A DNA stretch of 6,877 bases from Metarhizobium sp039808465 (GCA_039808465.1 JBDHTA010000201.1:1-6877), one strand, 5' to 3'; counted from the first letter of the stretch, positions 1 to 6,602 are shown. Translations and numbers: made by a program. The notes: generated by a model from the letters alone, not told the origin.

Positions 1-1
1 C

Positions 2-181
2 GACGATCACAACTGGGACTTTCCAGGCGGCATCCAGAAGCGGCTGCATCTGCATGCGCGTCATATCGATATTCCGCATCCCTCCGGCGGGCGCCTGCGC
101 GTCACCGCGCCGCTGCCGCCGCATATGGTGCAGAGCTGGAACCTGCTCGGCTTCGATGTCAACGGTCCCGGGGAGGAGTGA
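2..181 (+). CDS. RluA-family pseudouridine synthase, C-terminal end (partial)
   Basis: This is the last 59 codons of a gene that begins upstream of the window; the reading frame is open from base 2 to a TGA at 179-181. The segment contains KRLHLHARHIDIPHPSGG followed by an RVTAPLPPHM motif, the usual ending of RluC/RluD-type enzymes, which isomerise specific uridines in 23S rRNA to pseudouridine. The catalytic Asp region is not in the window, so the exact target uridines cannot be assigned. The stop codon shares its last A with the ATG of the next gene, suggesting co-transcription and translational coupling with the HAD hydrolase. Family assignment rests on the C-terminal motif only. Confidence 0.8.
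   Translation, partial: DDHNWDFPGGIQKRLHLHARHIDIPHPSGGRLRVTAPLPPHMVQSWNLLGFDVNGPGEE
172..176 (+). promoter_or_regulatory. Ribosome binding site (GGAGG) that decides the HAD hydrolase start
   Basis: GGAGG lies inside the last codons of the pseudouridine synthase gene. It is 4 bases from the ATG at 181 but only 1 base from the in-frame GTG at 178, so the ATG is the better start although the frame is open at both. Confidence 0.6.
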
Positions 182-834
182 TGCAGCTCGTTCTGTTCGA
201 TTGCGACGGAACACTGGTCGATAGCGCCGGGCTGATCCATGAGGTGATGATGCGCACCTGCGCGCATTTCGGCCATGCGCAGCCGGAGCTTTCCCGCACC
301 AAGGGCGTGATCGGGCTGACGCTCGACCTCGCGATTGCCCGCGTGCTGGAGCGCGAGCATGTGGACGACGAAGCGATCGCCATGGCGGCGCATTACAAGA
401 CGATCTTTTCCGGCGTGCGGGCCGAGGAGCTACACAGCGAATTGCTGTTCGATGGCATTCGGCCGCTGATCGACGATCTGGGCCGCCGCGAATCCATCCT
501 GATCGGCGCGGTGACCGGCAAGTCCCGGCGCGGGCTGGATACCGTGCTCGACGCCCACGAATTCCGGCGGCATTTCATCGTTTCGCGCACGGCCGACGAT
601 TGCCCCTCGAAACCGCATCCGGCCATGGTCAGCGAATGCTGCCGCGAAACCGGCATGGATGCGAAGGATACCCTTGTCATTGGTGACGCCGTCTACGATA
701 TGCAGATGGCGAAGGCGGCGGGTGCGCGGGCCATCGGCGTCTCCTGGGGCTATGCCTCCGTGGATGCCTTGCGCGCCGCGGGCGCCGATGCCATCCTCGA
801 CCATCCCGAAGACCTGCTGCGCTATATAGAATAG
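181..834 (+). CDS. HAD-superfamily (subfamily IA) phosphatase, phosphoglycolate-phosphatase-like
   Basis: This encodes 217 residues from the ATG at 181, or 218 from the GTG at 178. All four HAD motifs are visible: motif I FDCDGTLVDS with nucleophile Asp7 and acid/base Asp9, motif II Thr112 in AVTGKS, motif III Lys144 in SKPHP, and motif IV GDAVYD with Asp169 and Asp173. A helical cap (about residues 15-85) sits between motifs I and II, as in subfamily IA enzymes such as Gph. Such proteins are cytosolic Mg-dependent phosphatases for small phosphorylated metabolites; the substrate cannot be read from sequence. Motif IV has Ala where Gph-like enzymes usually have Thr or Ser. The gene overlaps the upstream pseudouridine synthase by one base and precedes the ATP12 gene by 11 bases, so the three probably form one operon. 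It is confidently a HAD hydrolase; calling it Gph would be a guess. Confidence 0.88.
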   Translation: MQLVLFDCDGTLVDSAGLIHEVMMRTCAHFGHAQPELSRTKGVIGLTLDLAIARVLEREHVDDEAIAMAAHYKTIFSGVRAEELHSELLFDGIRPLIDDLGRRESILIGAVTGKSRRGLDTVLDAHEFRRHFIVSRTADDCPSKPHPAMVSECCRETGMDAKDTLVIGDAVYDMQMAKAAGARAIGVSWGYASVDALRAAGADAILDHPEDLLRYIE

Positions 835-845
835 GCTTTACGACC

Positions 846-1631
846 ATGCGTGACTTGCTGAACGATCTCTCCGATGGCCTGAGCCATCCCGATCCGGCGC
901 GCCGGGCGCAGATTCAGATGCAGAAACCGCTGCCGAAGCGTTTCTACAAGGATGTCACCGTCGAAGCGGGCGAGGAGGGCCATGCGGTGCTGCTCGACGG
1001 CCGCCCGGTGCGCACGCCCGCCAGGCGTCCCTTGCGGCTGCCGACGGCGGCGCTGGCCGATGTGGTGGCGCGGGAATGGGCGGCGCAGCAGGACAATATC
1101 GATCCGGGCACCATGCCGGTCACCCGCCTCGTCAACACCGCCATCGATGGCATCGCCGACGAGCGGCAGGCGGTGTTCGAGGATATCCTGCGCTTTGCCT
1201 CCAACGATCTGCTCTGCTACCGGGCCGGGGATCCGCAAGGGCTCGTGCGGCGGCAGACGGAGGAATGGGATCCGGTACTCGACTGGGCCGCGAACGGCTT
1301 TGGCGCCCGCTTCATCCTGATTGAAGGCATTATCCATCAGGAGCAGCCGAAGGCCGCCATCGATGCGCTCGGCGTCGTCCTGAGCAAATACGATACGCCC
1401 ATCGAGCTTGCCTGCCTGCACACCGTCACGACGCTGACGGGATCGGGCATTCTGGCGATTGCCTTTGCCGAGGGCGCTTTTTCTCTGGAGCGCATATGGG
1501 CCATCGCCCATCTGGAGGAAGACTGGACCATCGAGCATTGGGGCAGCGACGAGGAAGCCGAAAAGCGCCGGGCGCTGCGTTTCGCGGAAATCGCCGCTGC
1601 CGCCGAAGCTTTTGCCGCCGCCCGCGCCTGA
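846..1631 (+). CDS. ATP12-family F1-ATP synthase assembly chaperone
   Basis: This encodes 261 residues. The family signature is present throughout: PKRFYKDVTVE near residues 30-39, LLDGRPVRTPARRPL just after, an REWAAQ...I.P..MP.TRL.NTAIDG block around residues 75-105, the DLLCYRA...Q...WDPVLDWA core, HTVTTLTGSGILA, and a C-terminal LEEDWTIEHWGSDEEAEKR (about residues 223-241). ATP12 proteins bind free F1 alpha subunit and help it enter the F1 head; they occur in mitochondria and alphaproteobacteria, which supports the taxonomic reading of the window. The protein has no signal peptide and should be cytosolic. Length is normal for the bacterial family. The start is the only plausible ATG just after the HAD stop; the ribosome binding site is weak, consistent with coupling to the upstream gene. 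No terminator with a T run follows, but a palindrome lies about 70 bases downstream. Confidence 0.93.
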   Translation: MRDLLNDLSDGLSHPDPARRAQIQMQKPLPKRFYKDVTVEAGEEGHAVLLDGRPVRTPARRPLRLPTAALADVVAREWAAQQDNIDPGTMPVTRLVNTAIDGIADERQAVFEDILRFASNDLLCYRAGDPQGLVRRQTEEWDPVLDWAANGFGARFILIEGIIHQEQPKAAIDALGVVLSKYDTPIELACLHTVTTLTGSGILAIAFAEGAFSLERIWAIAHLEEDWTIEHWGSDEEAEKRRALRFAEIAAAAEAFAAARA

Positions 1632-1700
1632 GGGGCGGCAAGAGCTTGAAGTTTCGTGTTTTCCGTGCAAGTCTCGCTGTTACGGAACGCGGCGTTCAAG

Positions 1701-1744
1701 GCATGTCCCGGAAAGGCGGATCCCGGCTTTCCATCCGGAAATGC
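1701..1744. repeat. GCAT...ATGC palindromic intergenic element
   Basis: The outer GCAT (1701-1704) is complementary to ATGC (1741-1744). Inside, GGAAAG (1710-1715) pairs with CTTTCC (1727-1732), and after a single G-G mismatch CGG (1717-1719) pairs with CCG (1723-1725). The layout of GCATG, a CCCGGAAA arm, and a TTTCC/CCGG return arm ending in ATGC resembles the short palindromic elements that recur between genes in rhizobia and brucellae; this resemblance is from memory, not a search. It lies between the ATP12 stop and the lipoprotein gene and could act as a bidirectional or Rho-independent-like barrier, though it has no T run. Confidence 0.5.
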
Positions 1745-1766
1745 AACAAAGAATCAACACTTTGTT
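1745..1766. repeat. 7-bp inverted repeat AACAAAG / CTTTGTT
   Basis: AACAAAG (1745-1751) and CTTTGTT (1760-1766) are perfect inverted arms around an 8-base spacer. It starts immediately after the GCAT...ATGC palindrome and overlaps the GTTAACCAT sequence. It may be an operator-like site or the 5' part of a leader hairpin for the lipoprotein gene; there is no direct evidence which. Confidence 0.35.
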
Positions 1767-1772
1767 AACCAT
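1765..1772 (+). promoter_or_regulatory. Candidate CtrA-type site (TTAACCAT)
   Basis: TTAACCAT is an exact match to the octamer form of the CtrA binding motif described in alphaproteobacteria. It sits 45 bases upstream of the lipoprotein start, in a non-coding stretch that also holds two GANTC (CcrM methylation) sites at 1751-1755 and 1808-1812. The match is seen; regulation by CtrA is inference from an eight-base match. Confidence 0.3.
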
Positions 1773-1817
1773 ATATGCCAATTCTGTGAGAAACCCTCGC
1801 TCCTGCGGATTCGCGCT

Positions 1818-2618
1818 ATGGTTCGTCAGCTTTCCCATGCGTTCTTCTTCCTGCTCATCGTCTGGGGCGTGACTGCCTGCGCGGTGGTGCGGCCCGGTTT
1901 CCAGCAGGATCGTTTTCCGCTTTACGATGTGCGCGACGTCACCGTTTTCGCCAACCAGCCGGGTTCGGCCGGTCTGATCGCGGGCGTCGACCGGCGCGTT
2001 TCCGATGCGATTGCCGCGACGCGGCGGCTGGAAATGGTGCCGCGCGTGGTGCTGTCGGTACGGCTGGAGCGCGTGCGCAAGGCAATGGGCGTCGAGAGCG
2101 ACCGGCACGAGGCGGAGTTCTCCGTCGATGCCGTTTCCGTGGACAATGGCGCTATACTGGCATCCGGCGACTTCAAGGCCATCACCTATAGCGACGCGGT
2201 GGAGATGCGCGACGAGATTCTCGCCGAAGCGATTGCAGCGCGCATTCGCGCCGCCTTCGGCCTGATGACGCCGCCGGTGACAATGTCCGGGATGCGGCGT
2301 CCGCCGCCGCCGGAATATGATCAGCCGCCGCTGGAGCCCGTGCAATTCGATCCCCCGCCCGCGCCCCTCACCTTGCCCGATACGCCGGTGATGCAGCCGG
2401 ATGCCGGTGGGCCCGCGCCCGCGTTTCCGCCCGCGCCGAAACCCGCTCCCGCAAAGGCCCGCGATGTTCCGGCCAGGGAAACCCACAAGGCCGGTTCGGA
2501 TCTGGAAACCGGCGCCCAGGGCCGGATTTCCCTGAAGCCCGCCGCCGATGCCGCGCCCGCCACATCATGCGGCGAGGGAACGGCCGCGCCATGCCCTGCG
2601 GCACCGGCGCAGCCGTAA
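1818..2618 (+). CDS. Proline-rich lipoprotein of unknown function, possibly LptE-like in its N-terminal half
   Basis: This encodes 266 residues from the ATG at 1818. That start is chosen because it places a short charged n-region and a hydrophobic stretch (about residues 8-18) directly before a lipobox VTAC with Cys21; the longer frame back to 1656 would bury the signal. Residues 22 to about 150 are mixed alpha/beta, with a segment (PRVVLSVRLER... then EAEFSVDAVSVDNGAILASGDFKAITYSDAVE, then an alanine-rich helix) whose order recalls LPS-assembly lipoprotein LptE. No motif proves this. From about residue 158 to the end the protein is rich in Pro and Ala, likely an unstructured periplasmic tail that could span or contact peptidoglycan. 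A Cys pair near the C-terminus (SCGEG...APCPA) might form a disulfide. The gene is monocistronic by context. I do not recognise a named family. Confidence 0.75.
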   Translation: MVRQLSHAFFFLLIVWGVTACAVVRPGFQQDRFPLYDVRDVTVFANQPGSAGLIAGVDRRVSDAIAATRRLEMVPRVVLSVRLERVRKAMGVESDRHEAEFSVDAVSVDNGAILASGDFKAITYSDAVEMRDEILAEAIAARIRAAFGLMTPPVTMSGMRRPPPPEYDQPPLEPVQFDPPPAPLTLPDTPVMQPDAGGPAPAFPPAPKPAPAKARDVPARETHKAGSDLETGAQGRISLKPAADAAPATSCGEGTAAPCPAAPAQP

Positions 2619-2630
2619 GCAGCGATTACG
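2614..2630. repeat. Small inverted repeat spanning both convergent stop codons
   Basis: CGTAA (2614-2618) and TTACG (2626-2630) are perfect 5-bp arms around a 7-base loop, and each arm contains the stop codon of one convergent gene (lipoprotein on +, sugE on -). It is too short to be a convincing terminator and could be coincidence. Confidence 0.25.
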
Positions 2631-2940
2631 CGACGAATTTCAGACCGGCGATCCCGGCGGTGATCAGCCCGATGCAGGTCAGGCGGATAACGGTCGCGGG
2701 TTCGCCGAACAGCGCGATCCCGAGAAGCACCGTGCCGATGGTGCCGATGCCGGTCCATACGGCATAGGCGGTGCCGAGCGGCAGGCTTTTCATCGCAAGG
2801 CCGAGCAATGCGACGCTGGCCGTCATGCTGGCGGCGGTCAGAAGGGTGGGAACGAGGCGGGTGAAACCCTCGGTATATTTCAGGCCGATTGCCCAGCCGA
2901 TCTCGAAAAGACCGGCAATGAACAGCAGGAACCAGGCCAT
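2626..2940 (-). CDS. sugE: Guanidinium exporter SugE/Gdx (small multidrug resistance family)
   Basis: This encodes 104 residues with four transmembrane helices (about 2-20, 30-49, 57-78, 84-102), the normal SMR size; such proteins work as antiparallel dimers in the inner membrane. The residues that mark guanidinium exporters rather than broad multidrug EmrE-type members are all in place: Glu13 (proton and substrate site), Trp16, Ser42, Tyr59 and Trp62. The motifs GLKYTEGF and KSLPLGTAYAVWTGIG are typical of SugE. It exchanges cytoplasmic guanidinium for protons. A guanidine-II riboswitch lies directly upstream, independently supporting the substrate. A GGAG ribosome binding site (2949-2952) is 8 bases before the ATG. 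The gene converges on the lipoprotein gene with only 7 bases between stops. Confidence 0.95.
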   Translation of the reverse strand: MAWFLLFIAGLFEIGWAIGLKYTEGFTRLVPTLLTAASMTASVALLGLAMKSLPLGTAYAVWTGIGTIGTVLLGIALFGEPATVIRLTCIGLITAGIAGLKFVA

Positions 2941-2948
2941 GGCGCTTT

Positions 2949-2952
2949 CTCC
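2949..2952 (-). promoter_or_regulatory. sugE ribosome binding site, within reach of riboswitch pairing
   Basis: On the minus strand GGAG is followed by 8 bases and the sugE ATG. CUCC at 2961-2964 can pair with it across an 8-base loop. C2964 is also the closing base of riboswitch hairpin P2, so folding P2 and masking this site compete for one base. Confidence 0.6.
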
Positions 2953-2963
2953 GTTTGAAAGGA

Positions 2964-3017
2964 GCGAGGCCGTCCCCGCGTTCGTGACCGGATTGTTCCG
3001 GCGGTAGCCGTCTACCG
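2964..3017 (-). promoter_or_regulatory. Guanidine-II (mini-ykkC) riboswitch
   Basis: On the minus strand two hairpins with identical ACGG tetraloops stand in tandem. P1 (3017-3002) is CGGTAG-ACGG-CTACCG, six perfect pairs. P2 (2979-2964) is GCGGGG-ACGG-CCTCGC, six pairs including one G-U. The 22-base linker is within the range known for the class. Two short stems capped by ACGR loops just before a Shine-Dalgarno sequence are the definition of guanidine-II riboswitches, in which the loops kiss and each binds guanidinium. The downstream gene is sugE/gdx, the most typical target. The known mode is translational activation: ligand-bound hairpins leave the ribosome binding site free. Both the structure and the gene context support the call. 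Confidence 0.93.
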
Positions 3018-3024
3018 GGGCGGA

Positions 3025-3053
3025 CTATTGTTCAACGCGCGCCGAAAGGCAAG
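3025..3053 (-). promoter_or_regulatory. Candidate sugE promoter
   Basis: On the minus strand a -35-like CTTGCC (3053-3048), a 17-base spacer, and a -10-like CAATAG (3030-3025) lie between the fghA terminator and the riboswitch. A start about 7 bases past the -10 would fall at about 3018, immediately before riboswitch P1 (3017). The hexamers are only moderate matches; the position is the main argument. Confidence 0.4.
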
Positions 3054-3087
3054 GGCCGGGGCGGCATGTCAGCCATGCGCCCCGGCC
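3054..3087 (-). terminator. Hairpin terminator of the adhC-yaiI-fghA operon
   Basis: Starting 11 bases after the fghA stop, nine G/C pairs (3079-3087 with 3054-3062) continue, past a one-base bulge at 3063, into five more pairs (CATGC/GCATG, 3074-3078 with 3064-3068) closed by a 5-base loop. On the minus strand it is followed by CTTGCCTTT, a weak pyrimidine run, so it would be an L-shaped or weak-U terminator. It isolates sugE from the formaldehyde operon. Confidence 0.75.
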
Positions 3088-3098
3088 ATGATCTGCCG

Positions 3099-3932
3099 TC
3101 AGGCCAGCCGTTCGGCGTGCCAGCGCAGGTGATCGTCCATGAAGGTGGAAATGAAGTAGTAGGAGTGATCGTAGCGCTCATGCATGCGCAGCGTCAGCGC
3201 GATTTCCGTGTCCTTCACCGCCTCCTCGAACAGCCAGGGGCGCAGGCCGTTGTCGAGGAAGCTGTCGGCCTTGCCCTGGTCGATCAGGAATTCCGGGAAG
3301 CGGGCGCCATCGGCCACCAGCGCGCAGGCATCGTATGGCCGCCACGCGGTCTTGTCGGGGCCGAGATATTTCTCGAAGGCATCGACCGACCAGTGCGCGG
3401 TGGAGGGCTCGACGATCGGCGCGAAGGCGGAGCAGCTGCGGAAGCGCTCCGGGTGCTTCAATGCGATGGTCATGGCGCCATGGCCGCCCATGGAATGACC
3501 GAAAATGCCCTGACGGCTCATATCGGCGCGGAAATGTTCGCCGATCAGCTTCGGCAGTTCCTCGGTGATATAGCTGTACATGCGGAAATTTTCCGCCCAC
3601 GGCGTTTGCGTGGCGTCGAGATAGAAGCCCGCGCCCTTGCCCATCTGCCAGTTGGTCAGCTCGTCCGGCACATCGTTGCCGCGCGGGCTGGTGTCGGGGC
3701 AGACGATGATCAGGCCCAGTTCGGCGGCGAGGCGGCGATATTCGCCCTTTTCCATGACGTTGGCATGGGTGCAGGTCAGGCCGGATAGATACCAGAGAAC
3801 CGGGCAGGGCTTTTCGATGGCCTGCGGCGGCACGAAGACCGCGAAGGTCATCTCGCACTGGCAGGTTTCCGAGTCATGGGCGAAAACGCCCTGCATGCCG
3901 CCGAAGGCGGTGTTCTGCGACAGGATTTTCAT
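3099..3932 (-). CDS. fghA: S-formylglutathione hydrolase
   Basis: This encodes 277 residues of an alpha/beta-hydrolase in the esterase D / FrmB family. It hydrolyses S-formylglutathione to formate and glutathione, the second step of glutathione-dependent formaldehyde oxidation, in the cytosol. The catalytic triad is readable: nucleophile Ser147 in GHSMGG, Asp223 in DQGKADSFL, and His256 in YDHSYYFI. The N-terminal half carries the LWYLSGLTCT block with the oxyanion-hole region and the CPDTSPRG stretch; Cys54 is in the position of the conserved family cysteine. Length is standard. It is the last gene of the operon, 6 bases after yaiI, with a GGAG ribosome binding site inside the yaiI end, and is followed by a strong hairpin. 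Confidence 0.96.
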   Translation of the reverse strand: MKILSQNTAFGGMQGVFAHDSETCQCEMTFAVFVPPQAIEKPCPVLWYLSGLTCTHANVMEKGEYRRLAAELGLIIVCPDTSPRGNDVPDELTNWQMGKGAGFYLDATQTPWAENFRMYSYITEELPKLIGEHFRADMSRQGIFGHSMGGHGAMTIALKHPERFRSCSAFAPIVEPSTAHWSVDAFEKYLGPDKTAWRPYDACALVADGARFPEFLIDQGKADSFLDNGLRPWLFEEAVKDTEIALTLRMHERYDHSYYFISTFMDDHLRWHAERLA

Positions 3933-3938
3933 GGGTTT

Positions 3939-4400
3939 TCACTCTCCGGTCTTGGGTAGGGCGGATTTTGCCCGGCGGCACAGCCGCTCAAGCGTTTCGA
4001 GGAAATTCGAGCGGTCACGCTGGCCGAAGGAGGGGTTGTAGCCCTTGCTTTCGCCGGTTTCGCGCAGATGCGCGCCGAGATCGCGCATCGCGGTGGCCAT
4101 GCCGATATTGGACTTGTCGAAAATGCGCCCCGAGGGGCCGGTAACCAGCGCGCCGCTGGCGACGCAGCGCCCGGCGAGCGGCACATCGGCGGTAACGACG
4201 ATATCGCCTTCGCCTGCGCGTTCGGCGATCCAGTCGTCGGCGGCATCGAAGGCGCCGGAGACGATGACATTGCTGACCATCGGATCACGCGACGGGCGCA
4301 GCCCGGAATTGGCGACGAAGGTGACTGCGATGCCGTGCCGCTCCGCGACCTTCAGGATCTCCTGCTTCACGGGGCAGGCATCGGCATCGACGTAGATCAT
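3939..4400 (-). CDS. yaiI: YaiI/YqxD family protein (DUF188, UPF0178, PIN-like)
   Basis: This encodes 153 residues, normal for the family. It opens with the hallmark YVDADACPVK (Asp5, Asp7, Cys9, Pro10), followed by VANS, a DAADDWI segment (Asp52, Asp55, Asp56) and VVTADVPLAGRC (Asp72). The spaced acidic residues resemble the metal site of PIN-like nuclease folds, and the family is grouped with them, but no activity is established. The C-terminal part has the usual SNIG..MRDLGAHLRE and GYNPSFGQRDRSNFLETLE blocks. It lies between adhC and fghA with gaps of 7 and 6 bases, so it must be co-transcribed with formaldehyde detoxification genes. I see no clear Shine-Dalgarno before its ATG, suggesting coupling to adhC translation. 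Confidence 0.93.
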   Translation of the reverse strand: MIYVDADACPVKQEILKVAERHGIAVTFVANSGLRPSRDPMVSNVIVSGAFDAADDWIAERAGEGDIVVTADVPLAGRCVASGALVTGPSGRIFDKSNIGMATAMRDLGAHLRETGESKGYNPSFGQRDRSNFLETLERLCRRAKSALPKTGE

Positions 4401-4407
4401 GGCGCGA

Positions 4408-5535
<1,128 letters not shown>

Positions 5536-5578
5536 AACGGAATCTCCCTTTACATGTGTTGGGCGGAGTTTTGCATGA

Positions 5579-5598
5579 GCTTGAAGCGGGTCTCAAGC
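5579..5598. promoter_or_regulatory. Inverted repeat GCTTGA-N8-TCAAGC upstream of adhC (possible operator)
   Basis: Perfect 6-bp arms (5579-5584 and 5593-5598) flank 8 bases, 44 bases before the adhC ATG. On the minus strand the first arm contains CTTGAG, a good alphaproteobacterial -35 match, but only a poor -10 (CAAAAC, 18 bases on) follows. A repressor or activator site controlling adhC is possible but unproven. The rest of the 125-base gap between adhC and the permease holds a CCGGCGCCGG palindrome (5600-5609) and an A/T-rich stretch. Confidence 0.3.
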
Positions 5599-5660
5599 CC
5601 CGGCGCCGGATTTTCCCCTTTCCCGCATGAAAAGGAAAAAATCGCGACATTTCAGGGCCG

Positions 5661-6602
5661 TCATGCGTCGGCTTTTGCTTGCGCTTCCCTGGCGCGCACC
5701 TGCTCGCGCCAGATGATGAACAGGCCGGAGGCGACGATGATGACGATCCCCAGCCATTTCGAGGCATTGGGGAAATCGCCGAACAGGGCGTAGCCGAGCA
5801 CGGTGGCCGAGACGATCTCGAAATACTGGAAGGGGGCGAGCAGCGATAGCGGCGCCAGCCGGAAAGCCCGCACCACCAGGAGATGCGCATAGCCGGAAAT
5901 CGAGCCGAGAAGCAGCAGCAGAACCAGCGCGCCCCAGGAATGCGGCAGCGAGATTTCGAAGTCGGAATGCTCGAAACCATTGCCGACCGCCAGTGCCGCG
6001 GCCATGAACAGGGTGCCGCCGATCCCGGCATAGGTCTGCATGGTCAGCGGCGAATCGGCTTCGCCGATGGCGCGGTTCATGAACAGGTAGAGCGAATACA
6101 TGAAGGCGCAGGCGACCGGCAGCAGCGATTTCAGGCCGAAAATCTCATAGCTCGGCTGGATGACGATCATCGCGCCGCCAAAGCCGACGGCGATGGCGAG
6201 CCAGCGGCGCGGCCCGACCTTCTCGCCGAGGAAGATCGCCGACATGGCCGTCAGAATCAGCGGTTCGACGAAATAGATCGCGAAGACATCCGCCAGCGGC
6301 ATGTATTTGACCGCCGTGAAGAACAGCAGGCTTGCCGCGCCATGGAAGGCGCCGCGCAGCAGGTTCATCCACGGGCGTTTCGCCTTGAAGACATTGGCAT
6401 GCGCGGCGAAGGCAAGCAGCGGCAGCGTCGCGAGAAGCTGGAACAGGAAGCGGTAGAACGTGACCTGTGCGGGCGACATGCCCTCCATGTTCGCCATGTA
6501 TTTGGCGATGGCGTCCATGACGGGCAGGATCGCCATGGCGCCAGCCATGATCGCCATGCCCTGCAAGGTCGAGGAAGATTTGGAGGACGGATCGGCGGAC
6601 AT
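5661..6602 (-). CDS. DMT-superfamily permease with two EamA domains
   Basis: This encodes 313 residues from the ATG at 6602; an AGGGA site (6613-6617) lies 10 bases before it, and the protein then starts with a short polar N-terminus followed by a first membrane helix at about residues 16-35. An open frame continues upstream to 6836, but its translation is Arg/His/Pro-rich and has no membrane character, so it is rejected as coding. Ten hydrophobic helices are visible in two five-helix halves, each half with the EamA pattern (FYRFLFQLLATLPLL in the first; PLSLLAPFQYFEIV and FGDFPNASKWLGIVII in the second). These inner-membrane proteins usually export metabolites or amino acids; the substrate cannot be told. 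It is on the same strand as the formaldehyde operon but 125 bases upstream with its own leader, so a separate unit is likely. Confidence 0.92.
   Translation of the reverse strand: MSADPSSKSSSTLQGMAIMAGAMAILPVMDAIAKYMANMEGMSPAQVTFYRFLFQLLATLPLLAFAAHANVFKAKRPWMNLLRGAFHGAASLLFFTAVKYMPLADVFAIYFVEPLILTAMSAIFLGEKVGPRRWLAIAVGFGGAMIVIQPSYEIFGLKSLLPVACAFMYSLYLFMNRAIGEADSPLTMQTYAGIGGTLFMAAALAVGNGFEHSDFEISLPHSWGALVLLLLLGSISGYAHLLVVRAFRLAPLSLLAPFQYFEIVSATVLGYALFGDFPNASKWLGIVIIVASGLFIIWREQVRAREAQAKADA

Noticed and set aside
822..1670. 282-codon minus-strand frame opposite ATP12
   Set aside because: Antisense to the ATP12 gene, which has clear family motifs across its length; the antisense product has none.
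1656..1817. N-terminal extension of the lipoprotein from a GTG at 1656
   Set aside because: The extension crosses the palindrome and the AT-rich leader and would place the lipoprotein signal at residue 55 and beyond, where it could not act as a signal peptide.
3066..3788. 240-codon plus-strand frame opposite fghA
   Set aside because: Antisense shadow of fghA, whose catalytic triad is intact; this frame also runs through the terminator hairpin.
5600..5640. CCGGCGCCGG palindrome and adjoining T/A-rich stretch as a terminator for the permease gene
   Set aside because: In the minus-strand direction the T-rich run comes before the GC palindrome, the wrong order for an intrinsic terminator.
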